Assembly: GCF_001189535.1 (NCBI RefSeq)
Contig: NZ_CP012070.1
Location: 1,302,001-1,366,000 of the forward strand
Direction of reading: 5' to 3'
DNA length: 64,000 nt
Origin: Arsenicicoccus sp. oral taxon 190
Lineage (GTDB): Bacteria; Actinomycetota; Actinomycetes; Actinomycetales; Dermatophilaceae
The translations under genes were made by a program, and so were the position numbers. Below are positions 52,602-62,854 of the stretch, piece after piece (position 1 is the stretch's first letter; every line of letters starts with the position of its first letter). The notes under the pieces were generated by a model, which saw nothing but the letters and a program-made list of their open reading frames with translations, ran no database searches and was not told the origin of the DNA.

Positions 52602-53747
52602 ATGCAGCGCACCATCTACGACGAGGACCACGAGGCCTTCCGACAGTCCGTCAAGGAGTTCGTGGACCGGACCCTCGCGCCCCGGGCGGAGGAGATGATC
52701 CGGGACCACGTCATCGCCCGAGACATCTGGGAGGAGGCCGGGTCCCAGGGCTTCTTCGGCCTCAGCATCCCGGAGGAGTATGGCGGCGCCGGCATCGACG
52801 ACTACCGCTTCAACGCCGTCTTCGCCGAGGAGATCGGCAGGTTCACCAACGCCGCTGGCTCGTGCTTCGGCATCCACGCCGACATCACCGCCCCCTATCT
52901 CGTGCACCTCGGAACCGAGGAGCAGAAGCAGCGGTGGCTGCCCGACGTCGCCGCCGGCAAGAAGATCATGGCCATCGGGATGACCGAGCCCTCCGGCGGC
53001 TCCGACCTGGCAGCGCTGAAGTCCACCGCCGTCCGCGACGGCGACGACTGGGTCATCAACGGCTCCAAGACCTTCATCACCAACGGCCACCAGTGCGACC
53101 TCGCCGTCGTCGCCGTCCGCACCGACCCCACCAAGGGCGCCAAGGGCATCTCGTTGTTCGTCCTCGAGGCCGGCATGGAGGGCTTCACCAAGGGCAACAA
53201 GCTCGACAAGGTCGGCCAGGAGGAGTCCGACACCTCCGAGCTGTTCTTCGAGAACGTACGCGTCAGCAACGACCACCTCCTCGGGCCCGAGGGGATGGGC
53301 TTCATCGAGATGATGAAGCACCTGCCGCAGGAGCGCCTCGGTGCCGCCGTCGGCAACCTCGCCAACGCCCGCCAGATCCTCGCCGAGACGATCCAGTACA
53401 CCAAGGACCGCAAGGCCTTCGGCCAGCCCATCGGCACCTTCCAGCACAACAAGTTCAAGATCGCCGAGATGGTCACCAAGTGCGAGGTCACCCAGGCCTT
53501 CATCGACCAGTGCGTGATCGCCCACGCCCGCGGCGAGCTCACCGCCGTCGACGCCGCCAAGGCCAAGTGGTGGGCCAGCGAGGTGCAGTGCGCCGTCCTC
53601 GACGAGTGCGTCCAGCTGCACGGCGGCTACGGCTACATGAACGAGTACCGCGTCGCCCGCGCCTGGCGCGACGCCCGCGTCCACAAGATCTGGGCGGGGA
53701 GCAACGAGATCATGAAGGAGCTCATCGGCCGGGACCTGGGTCTCTAG
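52602..53747 (+). CDS. Acyl-CoA dehydrogenase (FadE type)
   Basis: A 381-residue FAD enzyme that would oxidise an acyl-CoA to a 2-enoyl-CoA. Family motifs are GLSIPEEYGGAGIDDYRF, the FAD-binding AIGMTEPSGGSDLAALKSTAVRDGDDWVINGSKTFITNG, TKDRKAFGQPIGTFQHNKFKIAEM, and the C-terminal LDECVQLHGGYGYMNEYRVARAWRDARVHKIWAGSNEIMKELI. That last segment is typical of long-chain mycobacterial-type FadE proteins. It is the first gene of the cluster and has the TetR operator just upstream. Confidence 0.95.
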   Translation: MQRTIYDEDHEAFRQSVKEFVDRTLAPRAEEMIRDHVIARDIWEEAGSQGFFGLSIPEEYGGAGIDDYRFNAVFAEEIGRFTNAAGSCFGIHADITAPYLVHLGTEEQKQRWLPDVAAGKKIMAIGMTEPSGGSDLAALKSTAVRDGDDWVINGSKTFITNGHQCDLAVVAVRTDPTKGAKGISLFVLEAGMEGFTKGNKLDKVGQEESDTSELFFENVRVSNDHLLGPEGMGFIEMMKHLPQERLGAAVGNLANARQILAETIQYTKDRKAFGQPIGTFQHNKFKIAEMVTKCEVTQAFIDQCVIAHARGELTAVDAAKAKWWASEVQCAVLDECVQLHGGYGYMNEYRVARAWRDARVHKIWAGSNEIMKELIGRDLGL

Positions 53748-53781
53748 GGCTTGTCCGTATGACGCCTGCGCGGCGTCGTCT

Positions 53782-53864
53782 GGGTGTGCCGGCCGCGGCC
53801 TACCATCCGCCGCTCGTCCCTCGCGGCTCCCGCCAGACCCGCCACGACCGCGGCCGGTACACCC
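53782..53864. repeat. Long-range inverted repeat in the gap before the first SDR
   Basis: Arms of 17 bases (53782-53798 and 53848-53864) match with one mismatch across a 49-base spacer in the 205-bp gap after the dehydrogenase. Built on GGTGTGCCGGCCGCGG. It could be a terminator of the first gene or a structured leader. I see no gene here. Confidence 0.5.
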
Positions 53865-53952
53865 GGACTCTTCGTGCGCTCCTCCTCTCCCGGGCGCGCC
53901 TTGGCCCAGCGCCCACCCCCTGCTACGCAGCACATGACGAAGGAGTCAGGTA

Positions 53953-54717
53953 GTGAACAGGTTTGATGGCAAGGTCGGCATCGTCACGGGGGCGTCCCGG
54001 GGGATCGGGCTGGCCATCGCGCAGCGGCTCGTCGCCGAGGGCGCCCGCGTCGTGATCACGGCGCGCAAGCCGGAGGCGCTCGCCGAGGCCGCCGCGTCGA
54101 TGGGCGGGGAGGGGCGGTGCGTGGCGGTCGCGGGCAACGCGGGTGACCCCGCGCACCAGGACGAGGCGATCCGGACCGCGATCGAGCGGTTCGGCTCGCT
54201 GGACCTGCTGGTCAACAACACCGGCATCAACCCGGCCTACGGCCCGCTCATGCACATCGACCTCGACGTCGCCCGCAAGATCCTCGACACCAACGTCGTG
54301 GCGGTCCTGTCCTGGGTGCAGAAGGCCTACGCCGCGTGGATGGGCGAGCACGGCGGTGCCGTCGTCAACGTGGGGTCCGTCGCGGGGCTCCGTGCCGCGC
54401 CGGGGATCGCGTTCTACGGCGCCAGCAAGGCGGCGCTGCTGCACCTCACCGAGGAGCTCGCCGTCGAGCTCGGTCCCGGCATCCGGGTCAACGCGGTCGC
54501 GCCCGCCGTGGTCAAGACCGACTTCGCCAAGGCGCTCTACGAGGGGCGCGAGGACAAGGCGTCCCGCGGCTACGCGATGAAGCGGCTCGGCGAGCCCGAG
54601 GACATCGCCGGCGCGGTCGCCTACCTCCTGTCCGACGACGCGGCCTGGACCACCGGCCACACGATCGTCCTCGACGGCGGCGCGACGCTGATCGACGGCT
54701 CCGCGATCGGGGGCTGA
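53953..54717 (+). CDS. SDR family oxidoreductase
   Basis: A 254-residue classical short-chain dehydrogenase. Cofactor motif GIVTGASRGIGLAIAQRLVAEGARVVIT, then LVNNTGIN (the usual NNAG changed to NNTG), catalytic Ser in VNVGSVAG, YGASKAALL with the Tyr-x3-Lys pair, and the C-terminal GHTIVLDGGATLIDGS. GTG 53953 follows GAAGGAG by 7 bases. It is 8 bp upstream of the next SDR. In this cluster it could act on a 3-hydroxyacyl-CoA, as an inference. Confidence 0.93.
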   Translation: MNRFDGKVGIVTGASRGIGLAIAQRLVAEGARVVITARKPEALAEAAASMGGEGRCVAVAGNAGDPAHQDEAIRTAIERFGSLDLLVNNTGINPAYGPLMHIDLDVARKILDTNVVAVLSWVQKAYAAWMGEHGGAVVNVGSVAGLRAAPGIAFYGASKAALLHLTEELAVELGPGIRVNAVAPAVVKTDFAKALYEGREDKASRGYAMKRLGEPEDIAGAVAYLLSDDAAWTTGHTIVLDGGATLIDGSAIGG

Positions 54718-54725
54718 GCGAGGCG

Positions 54726-55541
54726 ATGGAGGCGCTGCGCGACAAGGGAGTCGTGGTGACCGGCGCGGCCGGAGGCATCGGCCGCGCCATTGCCGAGGCC
54801 TGCGTGGCCGCGGGTGCGAGGGTCGTGGTCACCGACCTCGACGCCGAGCGGCTGCTCGCCACCGCCACCGACCTCGGCGCGTACGCCGTCCCCTCCGACG
54901 TCTCGACCAACGACGGCATCGAGGCGGTCCTCGAGCTGGCGACCGCGCACCTCGGCGGCATCGACGTCTGGGTCGGCAACGCCGGCATCCAGGGCGGGCT
55001 CGGCCTCGAGACACCCGACGAGACCTGGCAGCTCGCGCACGACGTCAACGTCATGGCGCACGTGCGCGCCGCCCGGCTGCTCGTGCCGGCCTGGCTCGAG
55101 AGCGGGGGCGGCCGGTTCGTGGTCACCGCGTCCGCGGCCGGGCTGCTCACGATGATCGGTGCGGCCCCCTACTCCGTCACCAAGCACGCTGCGGTGGCCT
55201 TCGCCGAGTGGCTGGCGGCGACATACGGCCATCGCGGGATCGACGTGCACTGCCTGTGCCCCCAGGGCGTGGACACCGCCATCTATCGCGACGCGGGAGC
55301 CGTGCAGGGCCTGCTCGCCGCGGACGGCCTGCTCACCCCGGCCGAGGTCGCCGCGGCGCTCCTCGAGGCGATCGAGCAGGGTCGCCACCAGGTCCTGCCC
55401 CACCCCCAGGTCCGGCAGTATGCCGTCGCCCGGGCCACCGACACCGACGCCTGGCTGCGCGGCATGCAGCGCCTCCAGCGTCGCTACGACTCCCCGCCAT
55501 CCCCGGCCACCCCGCCCGAGCGCGCCATTGGTCACCAATGA
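54726..55541 (+). CDS. SDR family oxidoreductase
   Basis: A 271-residue short-chain dehydrogenase. It has GVVVTGAAGGIGRAIAEACVAAGARVVVTDLDAERL, VGNAGIQGG, the catalytic Ser in VVTASAAGLL and YSVTKHAAVAFAEWLA with the Tyr and Lys. The C-terminal part is longer than usual (LRGMQRLQRRYDSPPSPATPPERAIGHQ). The last codons overlap a TTGGT-C-ACCAA palindrome, and the stop lies within it. ATG 54726 is 8 bp after the preceding SDR, so they are cotranscribed. Confidence 0.9.
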   Translation: MEALRDKGVVVTGAAGGIGRAIAEACVAAGARVVVTDLDAERLLATATDLGAYAVPSDVSTNDGIEAVLELATAHLGGIDVWVGNAGIQGGLGLETPDETWQLAHDVNVMAHVRAARLLVPAWLESGGGRFVVTASAAGLLTMIGAAPYSVTKHAAVAFAEWLAATYGHRGIDVHCLCPQGVDTAIYRDAGAVQGLLAADGLLTPAEVAAALLEAIEQGRHQVLPHPQVRQYAVARATDTDAWLRGMQRLQRRYDSPPSPATPPERAIGHQ

Positions 55542-55592
55542 CCGAATCCGGGGCGTCTGGAACGATCAAAAGCGCCATTGGTGACCAATGGC
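55526..55592. promoter_or_regulatory. Twin palindromic operators before the quinone oxidoreductase gene
   Basis: CATTGGT-C-ACCAATG (55526-55540) and GCCATTGGT-G-ACCAATGGC (55574-55592) share the core TTGGTNACCAA and lie 50 bp apart centre to centre. The second is 19 bases before the start codon at 55612. They probably bind a dimeric repressor that controls an internal promoter. No known regulator can be named from sequence. Confidence 0.7.
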
Positions 55593-55611
55593 GGGGAAGG
55601 AAGGAGTGCGC

Positions 55612-56595
55612 ATGAAGGCCTGGACCGTCGCCACCCTCGGCGAGCCCCGTGACGTGCTGGAGCTGACCGAGCGTCCGTCGCCCGAGCCCGGCCCCGGGCA
55701 GGTGCACGTCCGGGTCCGCGCCACCGCCGCCAACTTCCCCGACGTGCTCATGATCAAGGGCCTCTACCAGGTCAGGCCACCGCTGCCGTTCGTGCCCGGC
55801 GTGGAGATCTGCGGCGACGTGATCGCCGTCGGGGCCGGCGTGCAGCACGTGCAGCCGGGGCAGCGCGTCGCCGGCATGGCGGCCGTCCCGCACGGCGGTT
55901 TCGCCGAGGAGGCGCTGGTCGACGCCGCCGCCACCATGCCCGTCCCCGACGGCATCGCTGACGAGGCGGCCGCGTCGCTGACCATCGCCTACCAGACCGG
56001 GTGGTTCGGCCTGCACCGCCGCGCCCACCTGCAGGAGGGCGAGTGGCTGCTCGTCCACGCCGCCGCCGGTGGGGTCGGCAGCGCCGCCGTGCAGCTCGGC
56101 AAGGCCGCGGGCGCCAGGGTCATCGGCGTCGTCGGTGGGACCGACAAGGTCGAGGTGGCGCGTCGGCTCGGCTGCGACGCCGTCATCGACCGCCGCAGCG
56201 AGGACGTCGCCGCCCGGGTCAAGGAGATCACCGAGGGGCACGGCGCGGACGTCGTCTACGACCCCGTGGGCGGCGCGGCCTACCAGCAGTCCACCAAGTG
56301 CATCGCCTTCGAGGGGCGCATCGTCGTGGTCGGGTTCGCGTCCGGCGACATCCCCGCGCCCGCCCTCAACCACGCCCTGGTCAAGAACTACGCGATCCTC
56401 GGGCTGCACTGGGGGCTCTACGCCACCAAGGACCCCCGCTCGCTGCTCGCCTGCCATCAGGAGCTCGCCCGGCTGCTCGCCACCGGCGCCATCGCGCCCC
56501 TGGTCAGCGAGCGCGTCCCGCTGGAGGAGCTGCCCGACGCGCTCACCCGGCTGGGCGCCGGCGACACCACTGGACGGGTCGTGCTGACCCCCTGA
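55612..56595 (+). CDS. NADPH:quinone oxidoreductase, zinc-independent MDR family
   Basis: A 327-residue medium-chain dehydrogenase of the quinone oxidoreductase group. The catalytic domain has ATAANFPDVLMIKGLYQVRPPLPFVPGVEICGDVIAVG. The NADPH-binding domain has the GxxGVG motif in LLVHAAAGGVGSAAVQLGKAAGARVIGVVG, and the end is GRVVLTP. No zinc-binding cysteine cluster is present. ATG 55612 follows GGAAGGAG. It is preceded by twin operators and may have its own promoter in the cluster. Confidence 0.93.
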   Translation: MKAWTVATLGEPRDVLELTERPSPEPGPGQVHVRVRATAANFPDVLMIKGLYQVRPPLPFVPGVEICGDVIAVGAGVQHVQPGQRVAGMAAVPHGGFAEEALVDAAATMPVPDGIADEAAASLTIAYQTGWFGLHRRAHLQEGEWLLVHAAAGGVGSAAVQLGKAAGARVIGVVGGTDKVEVARRLGCDAVIDRRSEDVAARVKEITEGHGADVVYDPVGGAAYQQSTKCIAFEGRIVVVGFASGDIPAPALNHALVKNYAILGLHWGLYATKDPRSLLACHQELARLLATGAIAPLVSERVPLEELPDALTRLGAGDTTGRVVLTP

Positions 56596-56692
56596 GACTG
56601 GCGGTGATCGCGGTGGCCCCGGCCCCGCGAGCGCCGCACCCGCACGGCCCGACATACGACCCGACCACCCACAGCCTCCCGGAGGAGAAGAC

Positions 56693-57454
56693 ATGACCGA
56701 CCAGACCCAGCGCACCGCCATCGTGACCGGTGCCGCCCGCGGCATCGGCGCCGCGGTCGCCCGCCGCCTCGCCCAGGACGGGATGGCCGTCGCCGTGCTG
56801 GACCTCGACGAGGCCTCCTGCCAGAGCGTCGTCGACGAGATCACCGGGGCCGGCGGGCGCGCGCTCGCCGTGGCGGTCGACGTGTCCGACGAGGCGGCCG
56901 TCGCCGCCGCCGTGGAGCGCGTCGCCGGCGAGCTCGGCGCCCCCACCGTGCTGGTCAACAACGCGGGGATCATCCGCGACAACATGCTCTTCAAGATGAG
57001 CGTCGACGACTGGGACGCCGTGATGGGCGTCCACCTGCGCGGTGCCTTCCTGATGACGCGGGCGGCGCAGCGCTACATGACCGAGGCGAAGTACGGCCGC
57101 ATCGTCAACCTGTCCTCCACCTCGGCTCTCGGCAATCGCGGCCAGGCCAACTACGCCGCCGCCAAGGCCGGCATGCAGGGCTTCACCAAGACCCTGGCGC
57201 TCGAGCTGGGCAAGTTCGGCGTGACCGCCAACGCGATCGCCCCCGGCTTCATCGCCACCGACATGACCAAGGCGACGGCGGCGCGCATGGGCATCACCTT
57301 CGAGCAGTTCCTCGAGGGGGCGGCCAAGGAGATCCCCGTGGCCCGCGTCGGGCAGCCCGAGGACATTGCTGCGACGGCGTCGTGGCTGTGCTCCGAGGAG
57401 TCGGGCTTCGTGAGTGGTCAGGTCATCTACGTGGCCGGTGGGCCGCGCGACTGA
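56693..57454 (+). CDS. SDR family 3-oxoacyl reductase (FabG-like)
   Basis: A 253-residue short-chain dehydrogenase close to FabG. Motifs: AIVTGAARGIGAAVARRLAQDGM, LVNNAGIIRDNMLFKMSVDDWDAVMGVHLRGAFLMTRAAQRYM, the catalytic Ser in RIVNLSSTSALG, YAAAKAGMQGFTKTLALELGKFGVTANAIAPGFIATDMT, and SGQVIYVAGGPRD at the end. ATG 56693 follows GGAGGAG. It likely reduces or oxidises a 3-oxoacyl/3-hydroxyacyl-CoA in the pathway. The 106-bp gap to the MaoC gene has GAGCGAG repeats but no gene. Confidence 0.94.
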   Translation: MTDQTQRTAIVTGAARGIGAAVARRLAQDGMAVAVLDLDEASCQSVVDEITGAGGRALAVAVDVSDEAAVAAAVERVAGELGAPTVLVNNAGIIRDNMLFKMSVDDWDAVMGVHLRGAFLMTRAAQRYMTEAKYGRIVNLSSTSALGNRGQANYAAAKAGMQGFTKTLALELGKFGVTANAIAPGFIATDMTKATAARMGITFEQFLEGAAKEIPVARVGQPEDIAATASWLCSEESGFVSGQVIYVAGGPRD

Positions 57455-57560
57455 GCGACCCCGCGAGGACACGAGCGAGGGACGAGCGAGGCCCGGAGCG
57501 GGTTGAGCTCAGTCGCAGAGGGCACAGCCTGAGCGACCGGACGACGGAAAGGACTGGGAG

Positions 57561-58016
57561 ATGAAGGTCTTCAACGGGATCGACGAGGTCGTCGCCGCGA
57601 CGGGCGAGCACCTCGGCTACAGCGACTGGCACGAGGTGACCCAGCAGCAGGTCGACCTGTTCGCGGAGGCGACGGGCGACCACCAGTGGATCCACGTGGA
57701 CCCGGAGCGGGCGGCCCGCGAGACGCCGTTCGGCGGGACGATCGCGCACGGCTACCTGACCCTCTCGCTGATCCCCGGGCTGCTGCCCGAGGTCTACGAG
57801 GTGCAGGGCATCACGATGGGGATGAACTACGGCGCCAACAAGATCCGCTTCCTTACGCCGGTGCGCGTGGGGTCGCGGGTGCGCGTCGGCATCCAGCTGC
57901 AGGAGACGAGCCCGAGCAAGGCGGGCCTGCAGATGGTCCTCGCGATGACGGTCGAGATCGAGGGCGCGGACAAGCCGGCCTGCGTCGCCGAGGTCGTCTA
58001 CCTCCTGGTGCCGTGA
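57561..58016 (+). CDS. MaoC family dehydratase
   Basis: A 151-residue hot-dog fold enzyme of the R-specific enoyl-CoA hydratase type. The hydratase 2 motif is clear: FAEATGDHQWIHVDPERAARETPFGGTIAHGYLTLSLIPGLLPE, with the catalytic Asp and His. It ends LAMTVEIEGADKPACVAEVVYLLVP. It would add water to a 2-enoyl-CoA formed by an acyl-CoA dehydrogenase. ATG 57561 follows AAAGGA. Its stop TGA overlaps the ATG of the next gene (TGATG at 58014), which indicates translational coupling. Confidence 0.94.
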   Translation: MKVFNGIDEVVAATGEHLGYSDWHEVTQQQVDLFAEATGDHQWIHVDPERAARETPFGGTIAHGYLTLSLIPGLLPEVYEVQGITMGMNYGANKIRFLTPVRVGSRVRVGIQLQETSPSKAGLQMVLAMTVEIEGADKPACVAEVVYLLVP

Positions 58017-59106
58017 TGGACGCCGCAGCGACGGGCCTCGAGACCGAGGTGCCCGGGCTGGACCTGGTCGCCCTTCGCGGGTATCTCGAGCGCGAGACGC
58101 CGGGCCTGCTCGAGGGTGCGCTGTCGGCGCGCGTCGTCGCGGGCGGCAAGTCCAACCTGACGTATGTCGTCGCCGACGCCTCGGGGGCCACCGTCGTCGT
58201 GCGGCGGCCCCCGCTCGGGCACGTCCTCGCGACGGCGCACGACATGGCCCGGGAGCACCGGGTCATGACAGCCCTGCGGGACACCGACGTGCCGGTGCCG
58301 GTGACCCACGCGTGCTGCGAGGACGAGACGGTGATCGGGGCCGCCTTCTACGTCATGGAGCACGTGGCGGGGACGCCATACCGGCGAGCCACCGAGCTGG
58401 CGCAGCTCGGTCCCGAGCGCACCCGGGCGATCAGCGAGCGCATGGTCGACGTGCTCGCGACGCTGCACGCGGTGGACCCGCAGGCCGTCGGGCTGGGCGA
58501 CTTCGGCCGACCGGAGGGCTTCCTCGCCCGGCAGGTCAAGCGGTGGGGCACCCAGCTCGAGGGCTCGCGCTCGCGGGACCTGGCCGGGGCCGACGAGCTG
58601 TATGCCGGGCTGACCCGTCGCGTGCCCGCCGACCAGGCGCCGGCGATCGTGCACGGCGACTACCGGCTCGACAACCTGCTCATCGGCCCCGTCGCCCCCG
58701 TCGCCCCCGTCGGCGCCGAGGTCGACGGGAGGGACGAGGTGCGGGCGGTGCTGGACTGGGAGATGGCGACGCTCGGCGACCCGCTCACCGACGTGGGGCT
58801 GCTCGCCGTCTATCAGCAGCTGGCGCGGCTCGGGGCGGGTGGCGCCATGATCACCGACGTCTCCGAGGCACCCGGCTACCTGCCGCTGCCCGAGCTGCTG
58901 GCCCGCTACGCCGAGCGCAGCGGCCGCGACGTGCGCGACCTCGGGTTCTACGTCGCCCTCGCCTACTACAAGCTCGCCGTGATCCTCGAGGGCATCTACT
59001 ACCGCCACACCCAGGGACAGACCGTGGGCGCGGGCTTCGCCGAGATCGGCGGCTACGTCGAGCCGCTCGTCGCGGGCGGGCTGCGCGCCCTCAAGGAGGA
59101 GAGCTG

Positions 59107-59107
<1 letters not shown>
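58016..59107 (+). CDS. ACAD10/11-type aminoglycoside-phosphotransferase-like kinase
   Basis: A 363-residue APH-fold kinase of the acyl-CoA dehydrogenase-associated type. N-lobe: GGKSNLTYVVADASGATVVVRRPPLGHVLATAHDMAREHRVM. Catalytic loop: APAIVHGDYRLDNLLIG (Brenner motif HGDYRxxN). Metal-binding: VLDWEMATLGDPLTDVGLLA. A Val/Ala/Pro-rich insert lies between them. Related LvaA and animal ACAD10/ACAD11 N-terminal domains phosphorylate 4-hydroxyacyl-CoAs. It overlaps its neighbours at both ends (TGATG at 58014 and at 59105), so it is coupled to MaoC and to the dehydrogenase. Confidence 0.92.
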
Positions 59108-60314
<1,207 letters not shown>

Positions 60315-60342
<28 letters not shown>

Positions 60343-61988
60343 GGGCAGCCGTCTGCCGTCCAGACGCGGTCCCCGCCGGCGCGCTTGGCGGCATACATGG
60401 TCTGGTCGGCGTGCAGCAGGGCGGGCTCCAGGGACGGCGACGTGATCAGCGCGACGCCGACGCTCACCGTCACGGGCGCGAGCGGCTCCCCCTGGTGGTC
60501 GCGCCACTGCGTGCCGGCCGCCACCGCGCGGAAGCCGTCCAGGTCCCGCACCAGGCCGGCCGCGTCCGCCTCGTCGCGGGGGTCGGTCGGCGCAGGGCGC
60601 GGTGGTCGTATGACGACGAACTCCTCGCCGCCGTACCGCGCCACGAGGTCGTCGGCCGGCAGGTGCGACCGCAGGAGCTGCCCGAAGGCACGCAGCACCG
60701 AGTCGCCCGCGGGGTGCCCGTGGGTGTCGTTGACCTTCTTGAACCCGTCGACGTCGATCATCGCCACCTGCCCCGGCCGCTGCGGCCCGGCGTCGGCGAG
60801 CGCCCCGTCGGCGACCTCCAGGAGGTGCTGCCGGTTGTGCAGTCCGGTCAGGGTGTCGCGGATGCTGAGCTCACGGATCCGCTCGTGCGCCGCGCGGAGC
60901 TCGGCCAGCGCCTGCTCGAGGCGGTCGGCGCGCGCCGCCTGCCGCTGCCGGTCGCGGCGCAGCTGGGCGGTGCGGTGCCAGACGTCGAGGGCGCGGGCCT
61001 TCGCGGAGGCGTTCTCCCCGAGCTGGCGGGCGTGCAGGTCCGCGGAGAGCCGGGCCTCGGTCAGGGCGCCGCGCAGGTCTCCGACGGCCTCGAGGCAGCG
61101 GGACAGGGTGCGCCGGACCATCTGCTCGTCGAAGGCGGGCAGCTGCTCGCCGAGGCAGGCCCGCGTCAGCTGGATGCCCCGCTCGGGGTCGCCCTGGCGC
61201 AGCGCCAGCTCGGCGAGGGTGCAGGCGGTCGCGCACCGCGCCTCGAGCGTGGCGATGGTGCTGGGGTCGGGGATGTCGCGCAGCATCCGGGCGGCACCCT
61301 CGGTGTCCCCCCGCGCGAGCAGGCTGTCGGCCTGGAAGCACCGTGCCTTGACGTAGCCGTCGCGCCAGCTGCCCCGCAGCAGCCGCAGCGCCCGGTCGAG
61401 GTAGGCCTGCCGGGCAGGCTCGGGCATGCCGAGGCGCTCCCCGGCCTCGACGATGTTGAGCAGGATGGTGCCGGTCAGACCGTCGTCGCCGGCGGTCTCG
61501 GCCAGCTCCAGGGCCTCGAGCAGCATCGGGAGCGCCTCGCGGTCGGTGCGGAAGCCGAGGATCGCGCGGTTCTGCAGCGAGGAGGCGCGACCGATCTGGC
61601 AGCCGGCGAGGTCGTAGGCGTCCGACGCCGCGGCGAGGTAGGAGACCGCCGCATCGTCCTGCTGCAGCACCACCAGGATGTGGCCGATGATCTCCAGGGC
61701 GCGGGCGTGCCACCGGGTGCCGTCGGGGATGTCGCGCTCGGCCTCCATGGACAGGCGCAGCGCGTCGTCCCAGGCGAGGCGCGCCTGCGCCAGCCGGCCG
61801 CGCAGCAGGGTGGCGGCCGGGGAGCGTGGGAGCGCCCCCACCGCCCGCGCGAACTCCGTGGGGTGGTCCTGGCGCAGGTCCCAGGCCCGCTCCAGTGCCG
61901 GGTCGCCGTCCTCGCTCCCCGCCACACGGCCGGCGACGCCGCACGCGTCGGTCCTGGCCCTCGTGGCGTCTCCGCTCATGCGGCCCAT
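60315..61988 (-). CDS. GGDEF domain protein with N-terminal TPR-like region
   Basis: A protein of about 557 residues from ATG 61988. Residues about 1-330 are helical TPR-like repeats (ALERAWDLRQDHPTEFARAVGAL, YVKARCFQADSLLARGDTEGAARML). A coiled-coil-like linker follows (RADRLEQALAELRAAHERIRELSIRDTLTGLHNRQHLLEV). The GGDEF domain has the active-site motif YGGEEFVVIRPP (GGEEF) and makes cyclic di-GMP in active members. No membrane segment is present. ATG 61979 is an alternative start. The stop lies inside the convergent dehydrogenase gene. The TPR part may sense a peptide or protein partner. Confidence 0.9.
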
Positions 61989-62080
61989 GGTACGCAGGGA
62001 TACCCCGCGGTAACGGGGCGTGACGAAAGCGCTGGCCGTGCCTTCCCGGAGGCCGGGGGCCAGGCCCATAGACTGTCGCG

Positions 62081-62854
62081 GTGCTGACAACCCTCCTCGA
62101 CGGCCAGGTGATGGCCGAGAAGCACGGCTCAGGTCGCCCCCGCGTCCTCGCGATGCACGGCTGGGCGCGCAACCGCCACGACTGGGCGCCGGTCCTGCGC
62201 GGCTACGACGCCGTCGCGCTGGACCTGCCGGGATTCGGCGCCACCCCTCCCCCCGCGCAGGGTTGGTCGACCGAGCAGTATGCCGAGCACCTGCTGCCCC
62301 TCCTCGACGCCGACGCCCCGGTGGTTCTGGCGGGCCACAGCTTCGGCGGACGCGTGGCCGTGCACCTCGCGCGGCTGCGGCCCGAGGCCGTCCAGGGTCT
62401 GCTGCTCACCGGCGTCCCGCTGCTGCGCCCGGCGCCCGCCGACGCCCCCGCCCGCCGGGGTGGTCCGCTCGACCTGCGCCTCGCCAAGGCGCTGCACCGC
62501 CGCGGCATCGTGCCGGAGTCCGTCGTCGACAAGTACCGCAAGAAGTACGGCTCGGCCGACTACAACGCCGCGCAGGGCGTCCTGCGGACGGTCCTGGTCA
62601 AGGCCGTCAACGAGGACTACACCCGCGAGCTCGAGGCGGCGCGGGCGGGCGGCATACGGACCGAGATGGTGTGGGGCGAGGGTGACACGGCTGCGTCGGT
62701 CGCCATGGCCCGCACCGCTGCCGGACTGATCGGCCCTACCGCCCACCTGGACGTCGTCGCGGGCTCGGCGCACCTGCTGGACGACCAGCTGGTCGCGCAC
62801 CTGCGCACCGCCCTGGACCGCCTGCTCGACACCCCCAAGGAGACCCAGCCGTGA
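62081..62854 (+). CDS. Alpha/beta hydrolase
   Basis: A 257-residue alpha/beta hydrolase. Cues are VLAMHGWARNRHDWAPVLRGYDAVALDLPGFGATPPP, the nucleophile elbow VVLAGHSFGGRVAVHLARLRP, and the His region VVAGSAHLLDDQLV. The usual acid aspartate position reads VWGEGDTAASV, a Glu-Gly-Asp variant. GTG 62081 is the start. The stop overlaps the GTG of the Mur ligase gene (62851), so the pair is coupled. That position suggests a cell-envelope role, which is inference. Confidence 0.87.
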   Translation: MLTTLLDGQVMAEKHGSGRPRVLAMHGWARNRHDWAPVLRGYDAVALDLPGFGATPPPAQGWSTEQYAEHLLPLLDADAPVVLAGHSFGGRVAVHLARLRPEAVQGLLLTGVPLLRPAPADAPARRGGPLDLRLAKALHRRGIVPESVVDKYRKKYGSADYNAAQGVLRTVLVKAVNEDYTRELEAARAGGIRTEMVWGEGDTAASVAMARTAAGLIGPTAHLDVVAGSAHLLDDQLVAHLRTALDRLLDTPKETQP

